Positions 46,088 through 55,351 of a stretch of DNA of 64,000 nt are shown piece by piece. The notes beneath the pieces are model-generated. The model ran no database searches, was not told the DNA's origin, and worked only from the letters and a program-made list of their open reading frames with translations. Source of the DNA: Bradyrhizobium sp. G127 (GTDB lineage: Bacteria > Pseudomonadota > Alphaproteobacteria > Rhizobiales > Xanthobacteraceae); NCBI RefSeq assembly GCF_021502575.1, contig NZ_JAKFGN010000001.1, positions 1,364,001 to 1,428,000 of the forward strand, read 5' to 3'. The position numbers were made by a program, and so were the translations under genes. Positions within the stretch are counted from its first letter, which is position 1. Each line of letters begins with the position of its first letter.

Positions 46088-48363
46088 CTGGCCTCCTCCA
46101 CGCGAAGCGAGCGTAGGGAATTTTGCGGGAGGGAATCGTCCGTCCGGAATTTCTTGCCCGGGCGTGGTCCCGTCAGGCGCAACGCGTTGGCGATCACGAT
46201 GATGGAAGACGCCGACATCGCCACAGCGGCGATCAGCGGCGTGACATGCCCGAGGATCGCAATCGGAACGGCAATCGCATTGTAGCCTACGGCAAGAATA
46301 AGATTTTGCCGCACAAGCTGGCTCGCATTGCGTGCGACGACGATGGCTTGCGGCACCGCCGTTAAGCTGTTGCGCAGGAACACTAGATCGGCGGCGCTTC
46401 GGCTCACATCGGCGGCGGAGGCCGGCGCCATCGAGGCATGCGCCGCAGCAAGCGCTGGCGTGTCGTTCAGGCCATCGCCGACCATCAGCACACGACGGCC
46501 AGAGGCGGTCAATTCCGCGATATGCTGGGTTTTTCCTGCGGGCGAAACGCCTGCGAGGTAGGGGACATCAAGCGCGGCGGAAAGACGGCGGACAGGTTCG
46601 TCACGGTCCCCGGACATGATCTCGACGCCGCACCCTTGAGACGAAACCTCGGCAATGCTCTGCTGCACATCCGGCCGTAGCTCGCTCTCAAAATGGAAAG
46701 CGGCGCGTAGTTGCCCTCCTTCCGACAGAACGACGCCGGCGCCAGCAGCATCTGTGGACGCATCGCTCAGAGTCCAATCGGGCCGTCCCAGCCGGTACAC
46801 GGTTCCGTCGATATGTGCTTCCAGTCCGGCTCCGGGAGTCTCCGAGATGTCGGTCAAAACTAAGGGCGCAAGACCCTTGTCCCGGCCGGCGGCGGCAAGG
46901 GCTCGCGAGTAGGGATGGCGGGAGTGCGCTGCGATTGAGGCCGCGACGGTTAGTGCCGAGGGGTCGATTCGATCGCGGCTCGCGAGTTTCAGGCGATCGA
47001 GGGTCAATGTGCCTGTCTTGTCGAAAACCACGGTATCGATTTCGGCGAGGCGCTCCAGCGCGCCGCCGTCCTTGATCATGATGCCATTCTCGAACAGGCG
47101 GCGGGCGGCGACAACCTGGACCATGGGGACGGCAAGACCGAGCGCGCAGGGGCAGGTGATAATGAGGACCGCGATGGCAATGGTCACGGCGCGATGCGCG
47201 TCTCCAGTGGCGATCATCCAGCCCATGAACGTCAGAAATGCGGTGAGATGCACCACAGGTGCATACAGACGTGCCGCGCGGTCGGCGATGCGCCGATAGA
47301 CCGAACGGCCGGCTTCGGCCGCTTCCATCATTCGCACCATTTCCGCGAGGAACGAATCCTTTGCTGCCGCTGTCGCAACAATGGTCAACGGGCCGGTCAG
47401 GTTCAATGTGCCGGCAGAAAGTGCCGAACCTGCTACGGCTGGCCGCGGCAGGCTTTCGCCGCTCACGAGAGCGCAGTCGATTTCGGATTGCCCCTGCATG
47501 ACTTCGGCGTCGACCGGAACGCGCTCGCCTGCGGGCAGGAGAATTGTCATGCCAGGCTGAATTTCCCCGACCGGCAGATAGCTGTGAGTTCCGTCGTCAT
47601 GCACGACGAGCGCGCCGCGGGCGGCGAGGCGTGCCAATCCCTTTACCGCGGTTCGTGCGCGCTCCCGCATCATGTGATCGAGCGTTCGGCCGATCAGGAG
47701 GAAGAACAGCAGAGTGATAGACGCATCGAAATACGCATGCACTCCCTGATGCATTGTCTCGTAAAGGCTCATCCCGAATGCGAGCAGAACGCCGATCGAA
47801 ATCGGAACGTCCATGTTGGTCTGGCCATGACGCAGGCTATGCCACGCGGATTGAAAGAATATGCGGCCCGAGTAGATCAGCGCCGGACAGGCGATCAACG
47901 CCGAAAGCCAATGAAACAAATCGCGTGTGGCCGGCTCGGCACCAGCCCAGACCGACACCGACAACATCATGATATTGCTGGCGGCAAAGCCGGCAACCGC
48001 GAGCGCGCGTATCAACTCCGTCAGCGTTTCGTCCTTGAGGTCCGAACCGAGGTCACTGAGGTGGGCGTGATAGCCGATTTTATCGAGGGTCGCGATGAAT
48101 GGCGGCGGCGGTTTCTCGGCTTCCCAGCGAATCGCAACGCGTCTGGTTGACAGGTTGACGCGGGCCCGCTCAACGCCCGGAAGCGCGCCGAGCGCCGCCT
48201 CGATGGCCTGAATGCAACCGCCGCAGTGAATTGACGGCACGGAAAGATCGGTCTGGCGGATGCCGTTGTCGACGATCCGGCTCGCGAGCAACATCTCTTC
48301 ATCCGCGATGTGCGGATCAATCGTCGCGAGAGCAAGTTCAGCGCTAGGTGCGCAGCAACTCAT
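46084..48363 (-). CDS. fixI: FixI/CcoI-type copper-translocating P-type ATPase
   Basis: An inner-membrane copper exporter needed for cbb3 oxidase maturation. The start at 48363 (Met-Ser-Cys-Cys) follows GGAG, and gives 759 residues. It has an N-terminal heavy-metal domain with HCGGC, then membrane segments, the Thr-Gly-Glu-type SGESLPRP of the actuator, the metal-binding TCPCALG in the membrane, the phosphorylation site FDKTGTLT and the hinge MVGDGLNDTPAL. LAVPMVQVVAARRLFENGIMIKDGGALERLAE is typical of FixI. The usual partners fixG and fixH are absent upstream, and fixS looks degraded downstream, so this is a solitary or secondary copy. Confidence 0.9.
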   Translation of the reverse strand: MSCCAPSAELALATIDPHIADEEMLLASRIVDNGIRQTDLSVPSIHCGGCIQAIEAALGALPGVERARVNLSTRRVAIRWEAEKPPPPFIATLDKIGYHAHLSDLGSDLKDETLTELIRALAVAGFAASNIMMLSVSVWAGAEPATRDLFHWLSALIACPALIYSGRIFFQSAWHSLRHGQTNMDVPISIGVLLAFGMSLYETMHQGVHAYFDASITLLFFLLIGRTLDHMMRERARTAVKGLARLAARGALVVHDDGTHSYLPVGEIQPGMTILLPAGERVPVDAEVMQGQSEIDCALVSGESLPRPAVAGSALSAGTLNLTGPLTIVATAAAKDSFLAEMVRMMEAAEAGRSVYRRIADRAARLYAPVVHLTAFLTFMGWMIATGDAHRAVTIAIAVLIITCPCALGLAVPMVQVVAARRLFENGIMIKDGGALERLAEIDTVVFDKTGTLTLDRLKLASRDRIDPSALTVAASIAAHSRHPYSRALAAAGRDKGLAPLVLTDISETPGAGLEAHIDGTVYRLGRPDWTLSDASTDAAGAGVVLSEGGQLRAAFHFESELRPDVQQSIAEVSSQGCGVEIMSGDRDEPVRRLSAALDVPYLAGVSPAGKTQHIAELTASGRRVLMVGDGLNDTPALAAAHASMAPASAADVSRSAADLVFLRNSLTAVPQAIVVARNASQLVRQNLILAVGYNAIAVPIAILGHVTPLIAAVAMSASSIIVIANALRLTGPRPGKKFRTDDSLPQNSLRSLRVEEAR

Positions 48364-48526
48364 CGGATACTCCATTTCCGCGCCGTCCGTCTACGGACGC
48401 CGTCTCTATGCCCTCGGCTGAGGTGGTCCGATAGCTGCGATCCAAGCACCACATCCAGGATCGGAGCCGCCTCACGGCAGGCACGGCAAAGTGCATATAA
48501 ACATAGTTTGCCCACCGAATTCTGGT

Positions 48527-48540
48527 TTGACGAAGATCAT
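48527..48540. promoter_or_regulatory. Weak FNR-like box upstream of fixI
   Basis: TTGAC-GAAG-ATCAT matches eight of the ten conserved FNR/FixK positions (TTGAT-N4-ATCAA). It lies 164 bases before the fixI start, a plausible place for oxygen-dependent control. Confidence 0.35.
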
Positions 48541-48839
48541 GTCTTCGAGACTCGTTGGCAGCGAGGCGGTAGCTTTTCCTACGCTCGATTTTGAATCGGG
48601 CCGACCCGCCATCTAACTTGGCGAAGGCGGGAAACAAGATCTCCTCCCATCCGATATGGAACAGACCGGCAACGATAGCGATCGATGCCAAAAAGATGAG
48701 CAGACCGTCAGCTTCGGCATGGGCTCTGCGGTCCTACTTCTTAGGCGGGGTAAAATTAAAGGCCAGCCGGAGGACATAGATTGTTGAATCGGGCACCGGG
48801 ACACTGGCCCTCTATTGATGTGAGTCACAGTTCATGGTC

Positions 48840-48853
48840 TTGATCTGGATCAA
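48840..48853. promoter_or_regulatory. Perfect FNR/FixK box upstream of the FNR-type gene
   Basis: TTGAT-CTGG-ATCAA is an exact FNR box, 51 bases before the start of the regulator gene. It suggests autoregulation, and the divergent fixI could also respond. Confidence 0.85.
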
Positions 48854-48904
48854 AAGCTCACCAGTTCCCGCCTATATATAAAGGCTCGGATCACGACAGG
48901 CGGC

Positions 48905-49645
48905 ATGAGGGACATGTCTGAGCAATGCACGGCACCGGGAAGCCGCCAATGCAATCATAGCGGAAATACCGTGTGCGCCGACTGCACGGTTCGCGGGGTC
49001 AGCGTCTGTGGCGTTCTCGAACCGCAGGAACTCGAAGCGCTTGAGCGGATCAGCCAGGTCACGATCTTTGCGCCGAAATCTATGCTGTTCGATCAGGGCA
49101 CGCTTGCCAGTAACGTGTTTAATGTCACCGAGGGGGTCGTTCGCCTCTACAAGTCGCTGCCCGACGGCCGGCGTCAGATCATGGGTTTTGCATTGCCTGG
49201 CGATTTTCTCGGGCTTGCCCTGATGGATCGCTATGGTGTGACGGCTGAAGCGATTACGCCAGTAAAGGTTTGCCGTTTTATGCGGTCATCCTTCCTGTCC
49301 TATATAGATGGCAAGCCGCATTTGTTGCGCAGGCTGCATGAGTTTGCCGGACATGAACTCAGCCTTGCGCAGGATCAGATGCTCCTGCTCGGACGGAAGA
49401 CTGCGGAAGAGAAGGTTGCCGCGTTCCTTGTCAGTCTGCAGGCACGGTACGCAAGGCTCGGTCCGATGTCCGTTACCGTTCCTTTGCCGATGGGGCGACA
49501 GGACATTGCCGACTATCTCGGGCTGACCATCGAGACAGTCAGCCGGACTCTCACCAAGCTGGCCCGGGAGAAGACCATCCTGTTAGTCCCCGATGGCGTC
49601 CGGCTGCTCAGCAGCGAGCGACTCGACGAACTCACTGCGGCCTGA
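48905..49645 (+). CDS. FNR-type (FixK/FnrN/AadR-like) oxygen-sensing regulator
   Basis: The 246-residue Crp/Fnr-family regulator keeps the cysteines of an oxygen-labile [4Fe-4S] sensor: Cys24, Cys27 and Cys35 (CADCTVRGVSVC) and an internal Cys123 (VKVCRFM). It has a cyclic-nucleotide-like domain (about 50-150) and a C-terminal helix-turn-helix with the FNR recognition helix ETVSRTLTKLA near 210. It should bind TTGAT-N4-ATCAA, and such boxes lie upstream of the gene itself and of the 33-residue microprotein downstream. Start at 48905 or at the in-frame ATG at 48914. Confidence 0.92.
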   Translation: MRDMSEQCTAPGSRQCNHSGNTVCADCTVRGVSVCGVLEPQELEALERISQVTIFAPKSMLFDQGTLASNVFNVTEGVVRLYKSLPDGRRQIMGFALPGDFLGLALMDRYGVTAEAITPVKVCRFMRSSFLSYIDGKPHLLRRLHEFAGHELSLAQDQMLLLGRKTAEEKVAAFLVSLQARYARLGPMSVTVPLPMGRQDIADYLGLTIETVSRTLTKLAREKTILLVPDGVRLLSSERLDELTAA

Positions 49646-49667
49646 ATCTCCCCCTAGCCGATTTGCA

Positions 49668-49681
49668 TTGATCGAGGTCAA
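49668..49681. promoter_or_regulatory. FNR box upstream of the 33-residue microprotein
   Basis: TTGAT-CGAG-GTCAA has nine of ten FNR consensus positions. It lies 54 bases before the microprotein start, a typical activating distance once a 5' leader is allowed for. Confidence 0.75.
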
Positions 49682-49734
49682 ATACTTGATTTTCGCGCGA
49701 CGATAGAGGTCTCTCCATAGCACTGGAGAGGACA

Positions 49735-49836
49735 ATGCCGACTGACACCATCATCGCCATGATTCCTGTAGTTCTTTTGTTCGCGTTCTTCGCCGGCACC
49801 ATGATCTGGGCCGACCTTTATTCCAACAAAAAATAA
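49735..49836 (+). CDS. 33-residue single-pass membrane microprotein
   Basis: The frame has GGAGAGG six bases before its ATG and encodes 33 residues with one hydrophobic helix (about residues 6-26: IIAMIPVVLLFAFFAGTMIW) and a charged tail ending Asn-Lys-Lys. It is bounded by an FNR box upstream and an intrinsic terminator 30 bases downstream, so it looks like a monocistronic oxygen-regulated gene. Its size and shape recall small oxidase or transporter subunits such as CydX or CcoQ, but the sequence does not match any I know. The name and function stay open. Confidence 0.75.
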   Translation: MPTDTIIAMIPVVLLFAFFAGTMIWADLYSNKK

Positions 49837-49866
49837 CAAGCAGCGGACAGTTCGATCAGGCGGTTT

Positions 49867-49902
49867 GCCGGAGCTATTTCGATAGCTCCGGCTTTCGCTT
49901 TT
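49867..49902 (+). terminator. Intrinsic terminator after the microprotein
   Basis: GCCGGAGCTAT pairs perfectly with ATAGCTCCGGC around TTCG, followed by TTTCGCTTTTT. It ends the microprotein transcript. Confidence 0.9.
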
Positions 49903-50032
49903 TGGCGCCTGGGGTGGGCTGTCGATGAGCCGGTGAGTGCGTTGGAGGAAGGCTTCCGCAGGATGCGGATTACAGGGCGGCAACCGCACACCTGGCAGGA
50001 TCGTGAGAGTTGTCCGATGCAATGCTTTCACA

Positions 50033-50473
50033 TCAGGGGCGGTCTTCCGATGATCCCTTTGCGACGCTCTCGCGGATTTCTGTCAGGCCGGTTTGCATGC
50101 GGTCCTGCAGAATCTTTAGTGCCTCCGCCGTCGATTTATTGGCCAATTCGGCAATTTCGCGGGCGTTCTGAACGGTAAAGTCGAAGGCCTTCCTGGCAAA
50201 TTCAACCTGGCGAGGAATGATTGTGGCTACCCCACCGTCCGGCTTGAAATCCCGAACCATAGTGGACGCCTCGCGGAGCATGCTCTCAAGAACCTCCCGC
50301 TGCTTTTCCGCGATCGATTTGGCACCTTCGGACAACGCTCCCGCCGAACTTCCGATGGCTTCGATATTTTTGCGATGGCTCTCAATGACCTTGTCGATCT
50401 GGAGCCTTGGCAGGTTGAGATCGGAGCCGAATTTCCGAAGCATCTCGATGAAAGGCGGTGCGGTCACGGCCAT
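50033..50473 (-). CDS. Phasin-family protein
   Basis: A 146-residue protein, with the start at 50473 chosen for its GGGAGAACGACC leader. Amphipathic helices dominate: PRLQIDKVIESHRKNIEAIGSS, GAKSIAEKQREVLESMLREAS, VEFARKAFDFTVQNAREIAELANKS (each in part). This matches the phasin family, which coats polyhydroxyalkanoate granules. There is no signal peptide or membrane segment. It stands alone between the microprotein and the glyoxylate genes. Confidence 0.75.
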   Translation of the reverse strand: MAVTAPPFIEMLRKFGSDLNLPRLQIDKVIESHRKNIEAIGSSAGALSEGAKSIAEKQREVLESMLREASTMVRDFKPDGGVATIIPRQVEFARKAFDFTVQNAREIAELANKSTAEALKILQDRMQTGLTEIRESVAKGSSEDRP

Positions 50474-50705
50474 GGTCGTTCTCCCGTCTATTGCCAACCG
50501 ATCAATTCAAGCCGGAAATTCGGAGGCAGCCAAGGGCCAATTTGTCGAATGGTGAATTGATCGAAGCCCCTTCTGGGACGTCGTCGCAAGAACAAGGTAT
50601 AGATCACGGTGGGACTGCCGAGCCCGCCGTGAACAATTTGATAAGCAGATGATGACCGCCGTGACGTTCCGCTTCGAGGCAATCACATCGTGATTTGTTT
50701 CGACG

Positions 50706-51593
50706 TCAGGCTTTCGCCACCTCGTGGTTGGCCATGGTTTCCAGCGCCTTCACCATGGCGGAGTGATCCCACGCTTTCCCTCCCTGCGCCGTGCACGAGT
50801 TAAAGAGCTGCTGTGCCATCGATGTACTCGGCAACGACAGGCCAAGCGCTCGCGCACCCTCCAATGCGAGGTTAAGGTCTTTCTGGTGCAGTTCGATCCG
50901 GAAGCCCGGATTGAACGTCCGCTTAATCATGCGCTCGCCATGCAGTTCGAGGATGCGCGAGGTGGCGAGGCCCCCCATGAGCGCCTGACGTACCAGTGCT
51001 GGATCTGCACCGGCTTTTGAAGCGAACAACAGGCCTTCGGCGACAGCCTCGATGGTCAGTGCGACGATAATCTGGTTGGCAACCTTTGTGGTCTGTCCGT
51101 CGCCGTTGCCGCCGATCAGTGTGATGTTCTTGCCCATCTTCTCGAACAGCGGCTTCACCGCATCGAATGCTTTCTGCGGACCACCCACCATAATGGTCAG
51201 CGAGGCCGCCTTGGCACCGACTTCGCCGCCGGAGACCGGGGCATCGAGATAGTCGGCACCGAGCGCGTTGATCTGCTTTGCAAACTCCTTGGTGGCGATG
51301 GGCGAGATCGAACTCATGTCGACAACGGTCTTGCCCGTCGACAATCCTTCCGCAACCCCGCCAGCCTTGAACAATACGGACTCGACGTCGGGCGTATCCG
51401 GCACCATGACGATGACGACGCTGGATTTTTCGGCGATCTCTTTGCCGGACTTGCATGCAATTGCACCAGCAGCGACAAGATCCTTCGCGGCGGCCGATGT
51501 CTCCAGCACATGCAGGCGATGACCCGCGGTTTGCAGGTGACCCGCCATGGGTCGTCCCATGATTCCAAGCCCGATGAAACCGATATCGGTCAT
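50706..51593 (-). CDS. glxR: Tartronate semialdehyde reductase (2-hydroxy-3-oxopropionate reductase)
   Basis: This NAD(P)H enzyme reduces tartronate semialdehyde to D-glycerate, the last step from glyoxylate. The 295 residues have the beta-hydroxyacid dehydrogenase signature IGFIGLGIMGRPMAGHL at the N-terminus, VDMSSISPIATKEF, the substrate motif DAPVSGGEVGAKAASL and the catalytic Lys in GDGQTTKVANQI. It lies 23 bases after hyi in the iclR-gcl-hyi-glxR order. Confidence 0.93.
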   Translation of the reverse strand: MTDIGFIGLGIMGRPMAGHLQTAGHRLHVLETSAAAKDLVAAGAIACKSGKEIAEKSSVVIVMVPDTPDVESVLFKAGGVAEGLSTGKTVVDMSSISPIATKEFAKQINALGADYLDAPVSGGEVGAKAASLTIMVGGPQKAFDAVKPLFEKMGKNITLIGGNGDGQTTKVANQIIVALTIEAVAEGLLFASKAGADPALVRQALMGGLATSRILELHGERMIKRTFNPGFRIELHQKDLNLALEGARALGLSLPSTSMAQQLFNSCTAQGGKAWDHSAMVKALETMANHEVAKA

Positions 51594-51616
51594 TTTTCCT
51601 TCCCTTCTTTTTTTAA

Positions 51617-52402
51617 TTACGCGTCGACCGTATGCGGCGCGTACCAGCCGAGACCTTCGATGGTGGTGGTCTTCGGCTTGTATTCGCAGCCGATCCAGCC
51701 ACGATAGCCGATCTCGTCGAGGGTGCGAAAGAGAAAGGGACAGTTGATTTCGCCGGTACCGGGCTCGCCCCGACCCGGATTGTCGGCCACTTGGATGTGT
51801 GCGATGCGGTCGAGATGCTTTTTCATGGTGGAAGCGAGATCGCCCTCCATGATCTGCATGTGATAGATGTCATACTGAATGAAGAGGTTTTCGGAGCCAA
51901 CTTCGGAAATAATCTGATTGGCCTGTTCGGTTTCGGTGAGGAAGAAACCCGGAATATCGCGGGTGTTGATCGGCTCGATCAGCAGCTTGATGTGCTGTTT
52001 GGCGAGGGCATCCGACGCATAGCGGAGATTTTCGACCAGAACGTTACGAAGCTCTAAGGGATCGGCACCTGCCGGCGCAATCCCGGCAAGGCAATTGACC
52101 TGACGGCAGTCCAGCGCCTTCGCATACTCGACGGCGCGATGAACGCCGTCGCGAAATTCATCGATGCGATCTGAAAAAATCGCGATGCCCCGCTCGCCTG
52201 CGCTCCAGTTGCCGGCGGGCAGATTGTGCAGGACTTGAGTCAGTCCATGCTGCTGCAAACGCTCGCCAAGCACGCCTTTTTCAAAGTCGTAGGGGAACAG
52301 ATACTCGACCCCGCTGAAGCCTGCGGCCTTGGCTGCCGCGAAGCGATCGAGAAACGGCAACTCGTTGAATAGCATCGTCAGGTTGGCAGCGAATTTCGGC
52401 AC
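51617..52402 (-). CDS. hyi: Hydroxypyruvate isomerase
   Basis: Interconverts hydroxypyruvate and tartronate semialdehyde. The 261-residue xylose-isomerase-like barrel starts PKFAANLTMLFNELPFLDRF and has EPINTRDIPGFFLTE, FIQYDIYHMQIMEGDL and HIQVADNPGRGEPGTGE, all Hyi hallmarks with the metal-binding Glu, Asp and His. The start codon is GTG with GAGGA upstream. It lies between gcl and glxR. Confidence 0.92.
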   Translation of the reverse strand: MPKFAANLTMLFNELPFLDRFAAAKAAGFSGVEYLFPYDFEKGVLGERLQQHGLTQVLHNLPAGNWSAGERGIAIFSDRIDEFRDGVHRAVEYAKALDCRQVNCLAGIAPAGADPLELRNVLVENLRYASDALAKQHIKLLIEPINTRDIPGFFLTETEQANQIISEVGSENLFIQYDIYHMQIMEGDLASTMKKHLDRIAHIQVADNPGRGEPGTGEINCPFLFRTLDEIGYRGWIGCEYKPKTTTIEGLGWYAPHTVDA

Positions 52403-52446
52403 AGTGGAAATGTCCTCTTCTTGTTGTTCTGCGATGCATGACGGGT

Positions 52447-54246
52447 TCAGACCGGCAGCAGCTTGCCGCGAGGCGTCTTTTCCGGACCGGTGGGTGTGTC
52501 GTCCAACGGAAGGTCCAGCACCTCTTCAAATTCCACAATGTTGTCGATCTCCGTTCCCATCGCGATATTGGTGACACGTTCGAGAATGAATTCGACGACG
52601 ACGGGAACGCTGTATTCCGCCATCATCTCGCGCGCCGTTGCGAATGCGGCTTGTGCATCATCCGGATGGGTGACACGAATCGCCTTGCAGCCGAGGCCTT
52701 CGGAGACTGCGACATGATCGACGCCGTAGACGCCGAGCTCGGGCGCATTGATGTTATCGAACGACAATTGCACGTGGTAATCCATGTCGAAGCCGCGCTG
52801 CGCTTGACGGATCAGACCCAGATACGAGTTGTTCACGACGACGTGGATATAGGGCAGCTTGAACTGCGCGCCGACCGCAAGCTCCTCGATCAAGAATTGG
52901 AAATCGTAGTCGCCCGAGAGCGCGACGATCTCGCGGCTTGGATCGGCGGCGCGAACGCCAAGTGCTGCGGGGAGGGTCCAGCCCAGCGGCCCGGCCTGAC
53001 CGGCGTTGATCCAGTTGCGTGGCCTGTAGACGCCCAGGAACTGCGCTCCTGCAATCTGCGAAAGACCGATGACGCTGACATAGCAGGTGTCGCGGCCGAA
53101 CGCCTTGCTCATCTCCTCATAGACGCGCTGCGGCTTGATCGGCACGTTGTCGAAGTGACTTTTGCGCAGCATCATGCGCTTGCGATCCTGACACGCTGCG
53201 GGCCATGCCTGGCGCTCTTTCAACTTGCCAGCCTTGCGCCATTCCTTGGCCACCGTGACGAACAGTTCGAGTGCTGCTTTCGCGTCGGAGACGATGCCGA
53301 AATCCGGATTGAACACGCGGCCGATCTGGGTGGGCTCGATGTCGACATGCACGAAGGTACGGCCCTTGGTGTAAGTTTCGACCGAGCCGGTGTGGCGATT
53401 GGCCCAGCGGTTGCCGATGCCGAGCACGAAATCGGATTCGAGCATGGTGGCATTGCCGTAGCGGTGGCTGGTTTGAAGGCCGACCATTCCGGCCATCAGG
53501 ACATGATCGTCCGGGATCGCGCCCCAGCCCATCAGCGTCGGCACCACCGGAACATTGACGATCTCGGCAAACGCCACGAGAAGGTCGGACGCATCGGCAT
53601 TGATGACGCCCCCGCCGGCGACGATCAGCGGCCGCTCCGCGGCATTGAGCATTTCGAACGCTTTCTCGATCTGTTTGCGCGTAGCAGTCGGCTTGTAGAT
53701 TGCAAGCGGCTCATAGGTTTCGTCGTCGAACTCGATCTCGGCGAGTTGGACGTCCAACGGCAGGTCGATCAGCACGGGGCCGGGACGACCCGAGCGCATG
53801 ATGTGGAATGCCTGACTGAAGACGCGCGGCACCAGTGCCGGCTCGCGGACGGTAACCGCCCATTTCGTCACCGGCTTGGCGATGGATTCAATATCGATCG
53901 CCTGAAAGTCCTCTTTGTACAGCCGCGCCCGAGGAGCTTGTCCAGTGATGCAGAGGATCGGGATCGAATCCGCGATGGCGGAATACAGACCGGTGATCAT
54001 GTCGGTACCGGCCGGACCGGAGGTGCCGATGCAGACGCCGATGTTGCCCGCCTTGGCGCGAGTGTAACCTTCGGCCATGTGCGAGGCGCCCTCAACGTGA
54101 CGCGCTAGAATATGATTGATCGATCCGCGCTTCTTCAGCGCCGAATACAACGGATTTATCGCGGCACCCGGAACGCCGAATGCGCAGACGACGCCTTCCT
54201 TTTCCAGAATGCGCACCGCGGCATCGATTGCTCGCATTTTCGCCAT
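52447..54246 (-). CDS. gcl: Glyoxylate carboligase
   Basis: The thiamine-diphosphate enzyme joins two glyoxylate molecules to tartronate semialdehyde and CO2. The 599 residues show [19 protein letters not shown] at the N-terminus and the key Val51 ([13 protein letters not shown]) where related enzymes have a catalytic Glu. This is the known signature of glyoxylate carboligase. The cofactor motif is [30 protein letters not shown], in parts. The start has GGAGG. It is 145 bases after the iclR stop and 74 bases from a TTCCGC palindrome in its promoter region. Confidence 0.95.
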   Translation of the reverse strand: MAKMRAIDAAVRILEKEGVVCAFGVPGAAINPLYSALKKRGSINHILARHVEGASHMAEGYTRAKAGNIGVCIGTSGPAGTDMITGLYSAIADSIPILCITGQAPRARLYKEDFQAIDIESIAKPVTKWAVTVREPALVPRVFSQAFHIMRSGRPGPVLIDLPLDVQLAEIEFDDETYEPLAIYKPTATRKQIEKAFEMLNAAERPLIVAGGGVINADASDLLVAFAEIVNVPVVPTLMGWGAIPDDHVLMAGMVGLQTSHRYGNATMLESDFVLGIGNRWANRHTGSVETYTKGRTFVHVDIEPTQIGRVFNPDFGIVSDAKAALELFVTVAKEWRKAGKLKERQAWPAACQDRKRMMLRKSHFDNVPIKPQRVYEEMSKAFGRDTCYVSVIGLSQIAGAQFLGVYRPRNWINAGQAGPLGWTLPAALGVRAADPSREIVALSGDYDFQFLIEELAVGAQFKLPYIHVVVNNSYLGLIRQAQRGFDMDYHVQLSFDNINAPELGVYGVDHVAVSEGLGCKAIRVTHPDDAQAAFATAREMMAEYSVPVVVEFILERVTNIAMGTEIDNIVEFEEVLDLPLDDTPTGPEKTPRGKLLPV

Positions 54247-54319
54247 GTCAGCCTCCGATTAATGGTTCGGAGCGATCATCACGGTGGGGACGGGTGTTCT
54301 CAATGTAAGTGATTTTGTT

Positions 54320-54334
54320 TTCCGCTTGGCGGAA
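54320..54334. promoter_or_regulatory. Palindrome TTCCGC-TTG-GCGGAA upstream of gcl
   Basis: A perfect 15-base inverted repeat lies 74 bases upstream of the gcl start, in the spacer after the iclR gene. Such palindromes are typical operator shapes for IclR-family regulators, so it is a candidate site for the adjacent IclR protein. Confidence 0.55.
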
Positions 54335-54391
54335 GCGTCGATAAAATCTACGGTAGAACAGGCGATTAGCCCAACGCCGGGATGAAAGGCG

Positions 54392-55243
54392 TCAGGAGGT
54401 TTTTGCAGCGTCCGGCATCGTCCCGCCGAGCGCATGAGTCATCTCGACCGCAACCTCCTGCACGAATTTTCCGAGCACCGGCAAACGATCGTCGGGAACG
54501 CGGGACGCCTTGCCCGATACCGAAATCGCCGCGAGCGGCTCGCTGCGATCGTCGTACACCACGGCGGAGACACAGCGCATGCCGACCTGGGCCTCTTCAT
54601 CGTCGACCGAATAGCCACGTTCACGAATGTCGTGAAGGGACTTGCACAGATCGCCGGCGCGGACGATGGACTTCGAGGTCAGGCGCGGCATGCCTTCGCG
54701 ACGAATGATGGCGAATACATCTTCCTCTGTGTAGGTGGAGAGGAACGCTTTCCCGAGTCCCGATGCCACCATTGGCGCGCGGCCGCCGACCTTGGTCACG
54801 GAACGCATGATTTCGCGGCTCTCGACACGGGTCAGGATTACCATCGCACCGTCGTCCACGACTGCCAGATTCGCGGTCTCTCGCGTTTGGTCGCGCAACT
54901 TGCGCAAATACGGCATCGCTTGTGTCACGAAGTTGCGGCGGCGGGCGAACGTTGCGCCCACTGCGAAACTTTGCGCGCCGATATGCCAGATGGATTGTTC
55001 GCGGTCGAACTGCACGAAGCGCCGCTTCTCCAGTGTCGTCAGCAGGCGATGGATGGTCGATGGCGAGAGGCCCGTGCGGATCGCGAGGTCGGTCAGACGA
55101 TAGCCGTCATCGTCCTCGGCCAGCGTTTCGATCAGCAGCATTGCACGATCGACAGACTGCACGCCGCTATCTTTCGCATCTGTCTCAGGGTCCTGCGCGG
55201 AGCGTGGCTCGACGCGCCTTCGGCGGATGGGGTCTTTTTTCAT
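54392..55243 (-). CDS. IclR-family regulator of the glyoxylate genes
   Basis: The 283-residue regulator has an N-terminal winged helix (about 30-85: SVDRAMLLIETLAEDDDGYRLTDLAIRTGLSPSTIHRLLTTLEKRRF, in parts) and a C-terminal effector domain (LAVVDDGAMVILTRVESRE, ASGLGKAFLSTY, AVVYDDRSEPLAAISVSG). I chose the ATG at 55243 with GGGAG upstream. It lies directly before gcl on the same strand, which is typical of AllR/GclR-type control by glyoxylate. The effector is inference. Confidence 0.88.
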   Translation of the reverse strand: MKKDPIRRRRVEPRSAQDPETDAKDSGVQSVDRAMLLIETLAEDDDGYRLTDLAIRTGLSPSTIHRLLTTLEKRRFVQFDREQSIWHIGAQSFAVGATFARRRNFVTQAMPYLRKLRDQTRETANLAVVDDGAMVILTRVESREIMRSVTKVGGRAPMVASGLGKAFLSTYTEEDVFAIIRREGMPRLTSKSIVRAGDLCKSLHDIRERGYSVDDEEAQVGMRCVSAVVYDDRSEPLAAISVSGKASRVPDDRLPVLGKFVQEVAVEMTHALGGTMPDAAKTS

Positions 55244-55316
55244 CGCTACCAACTCCCGCGGACGTGGTGAAGGTTGCTTTGCGCCGGCTTGGAGATTCTT
55301 TGTCTACAACGAACGA

Positions 55317-55342
55317 GGGCGCCGCCGGTGAGGGCGGCACCC
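55317..55342 (-). terminator. Hairpin between the acyl-CoA ligase and iclR
   Basis: GGGCGCCGCC pairs with GGCGGCACCC (one mismatch) around a six-base loop, just past the stop of the ligase gene. It has no strong T run on the minus strand but probably marks the 3' end of the ligase transcript. Confidence 0.5.
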
Positions 55343-55351
55343 GTTTATGGA

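Larger units (their letters stand above)
48364..48904. other. Intergenic region between fixI and the FNR-type regulator
   Basis: About 540 bases between divergent genes with no convincing gene. One minus-strand frame near 48600-48725 reads LIFLASIAIVAGLFHIGWEEILFPAF, shown here in part, which resembles a membrane helix but is interrupted by a stop just upstream and lacks a good start. It may be a remnant. The region holds a perfect FNR box (48840-48853) and a weaker one (48527-48540). Confidence 0.5.

Noticed and set aside
52438-54108. A 556-codon plus-strand frame opposite gcl
   Set aside because: It is the antisense of a certain glyoxylate carboligase gene. Long antisense frames are expected from strong GC3 bias, and the product matches no known family.
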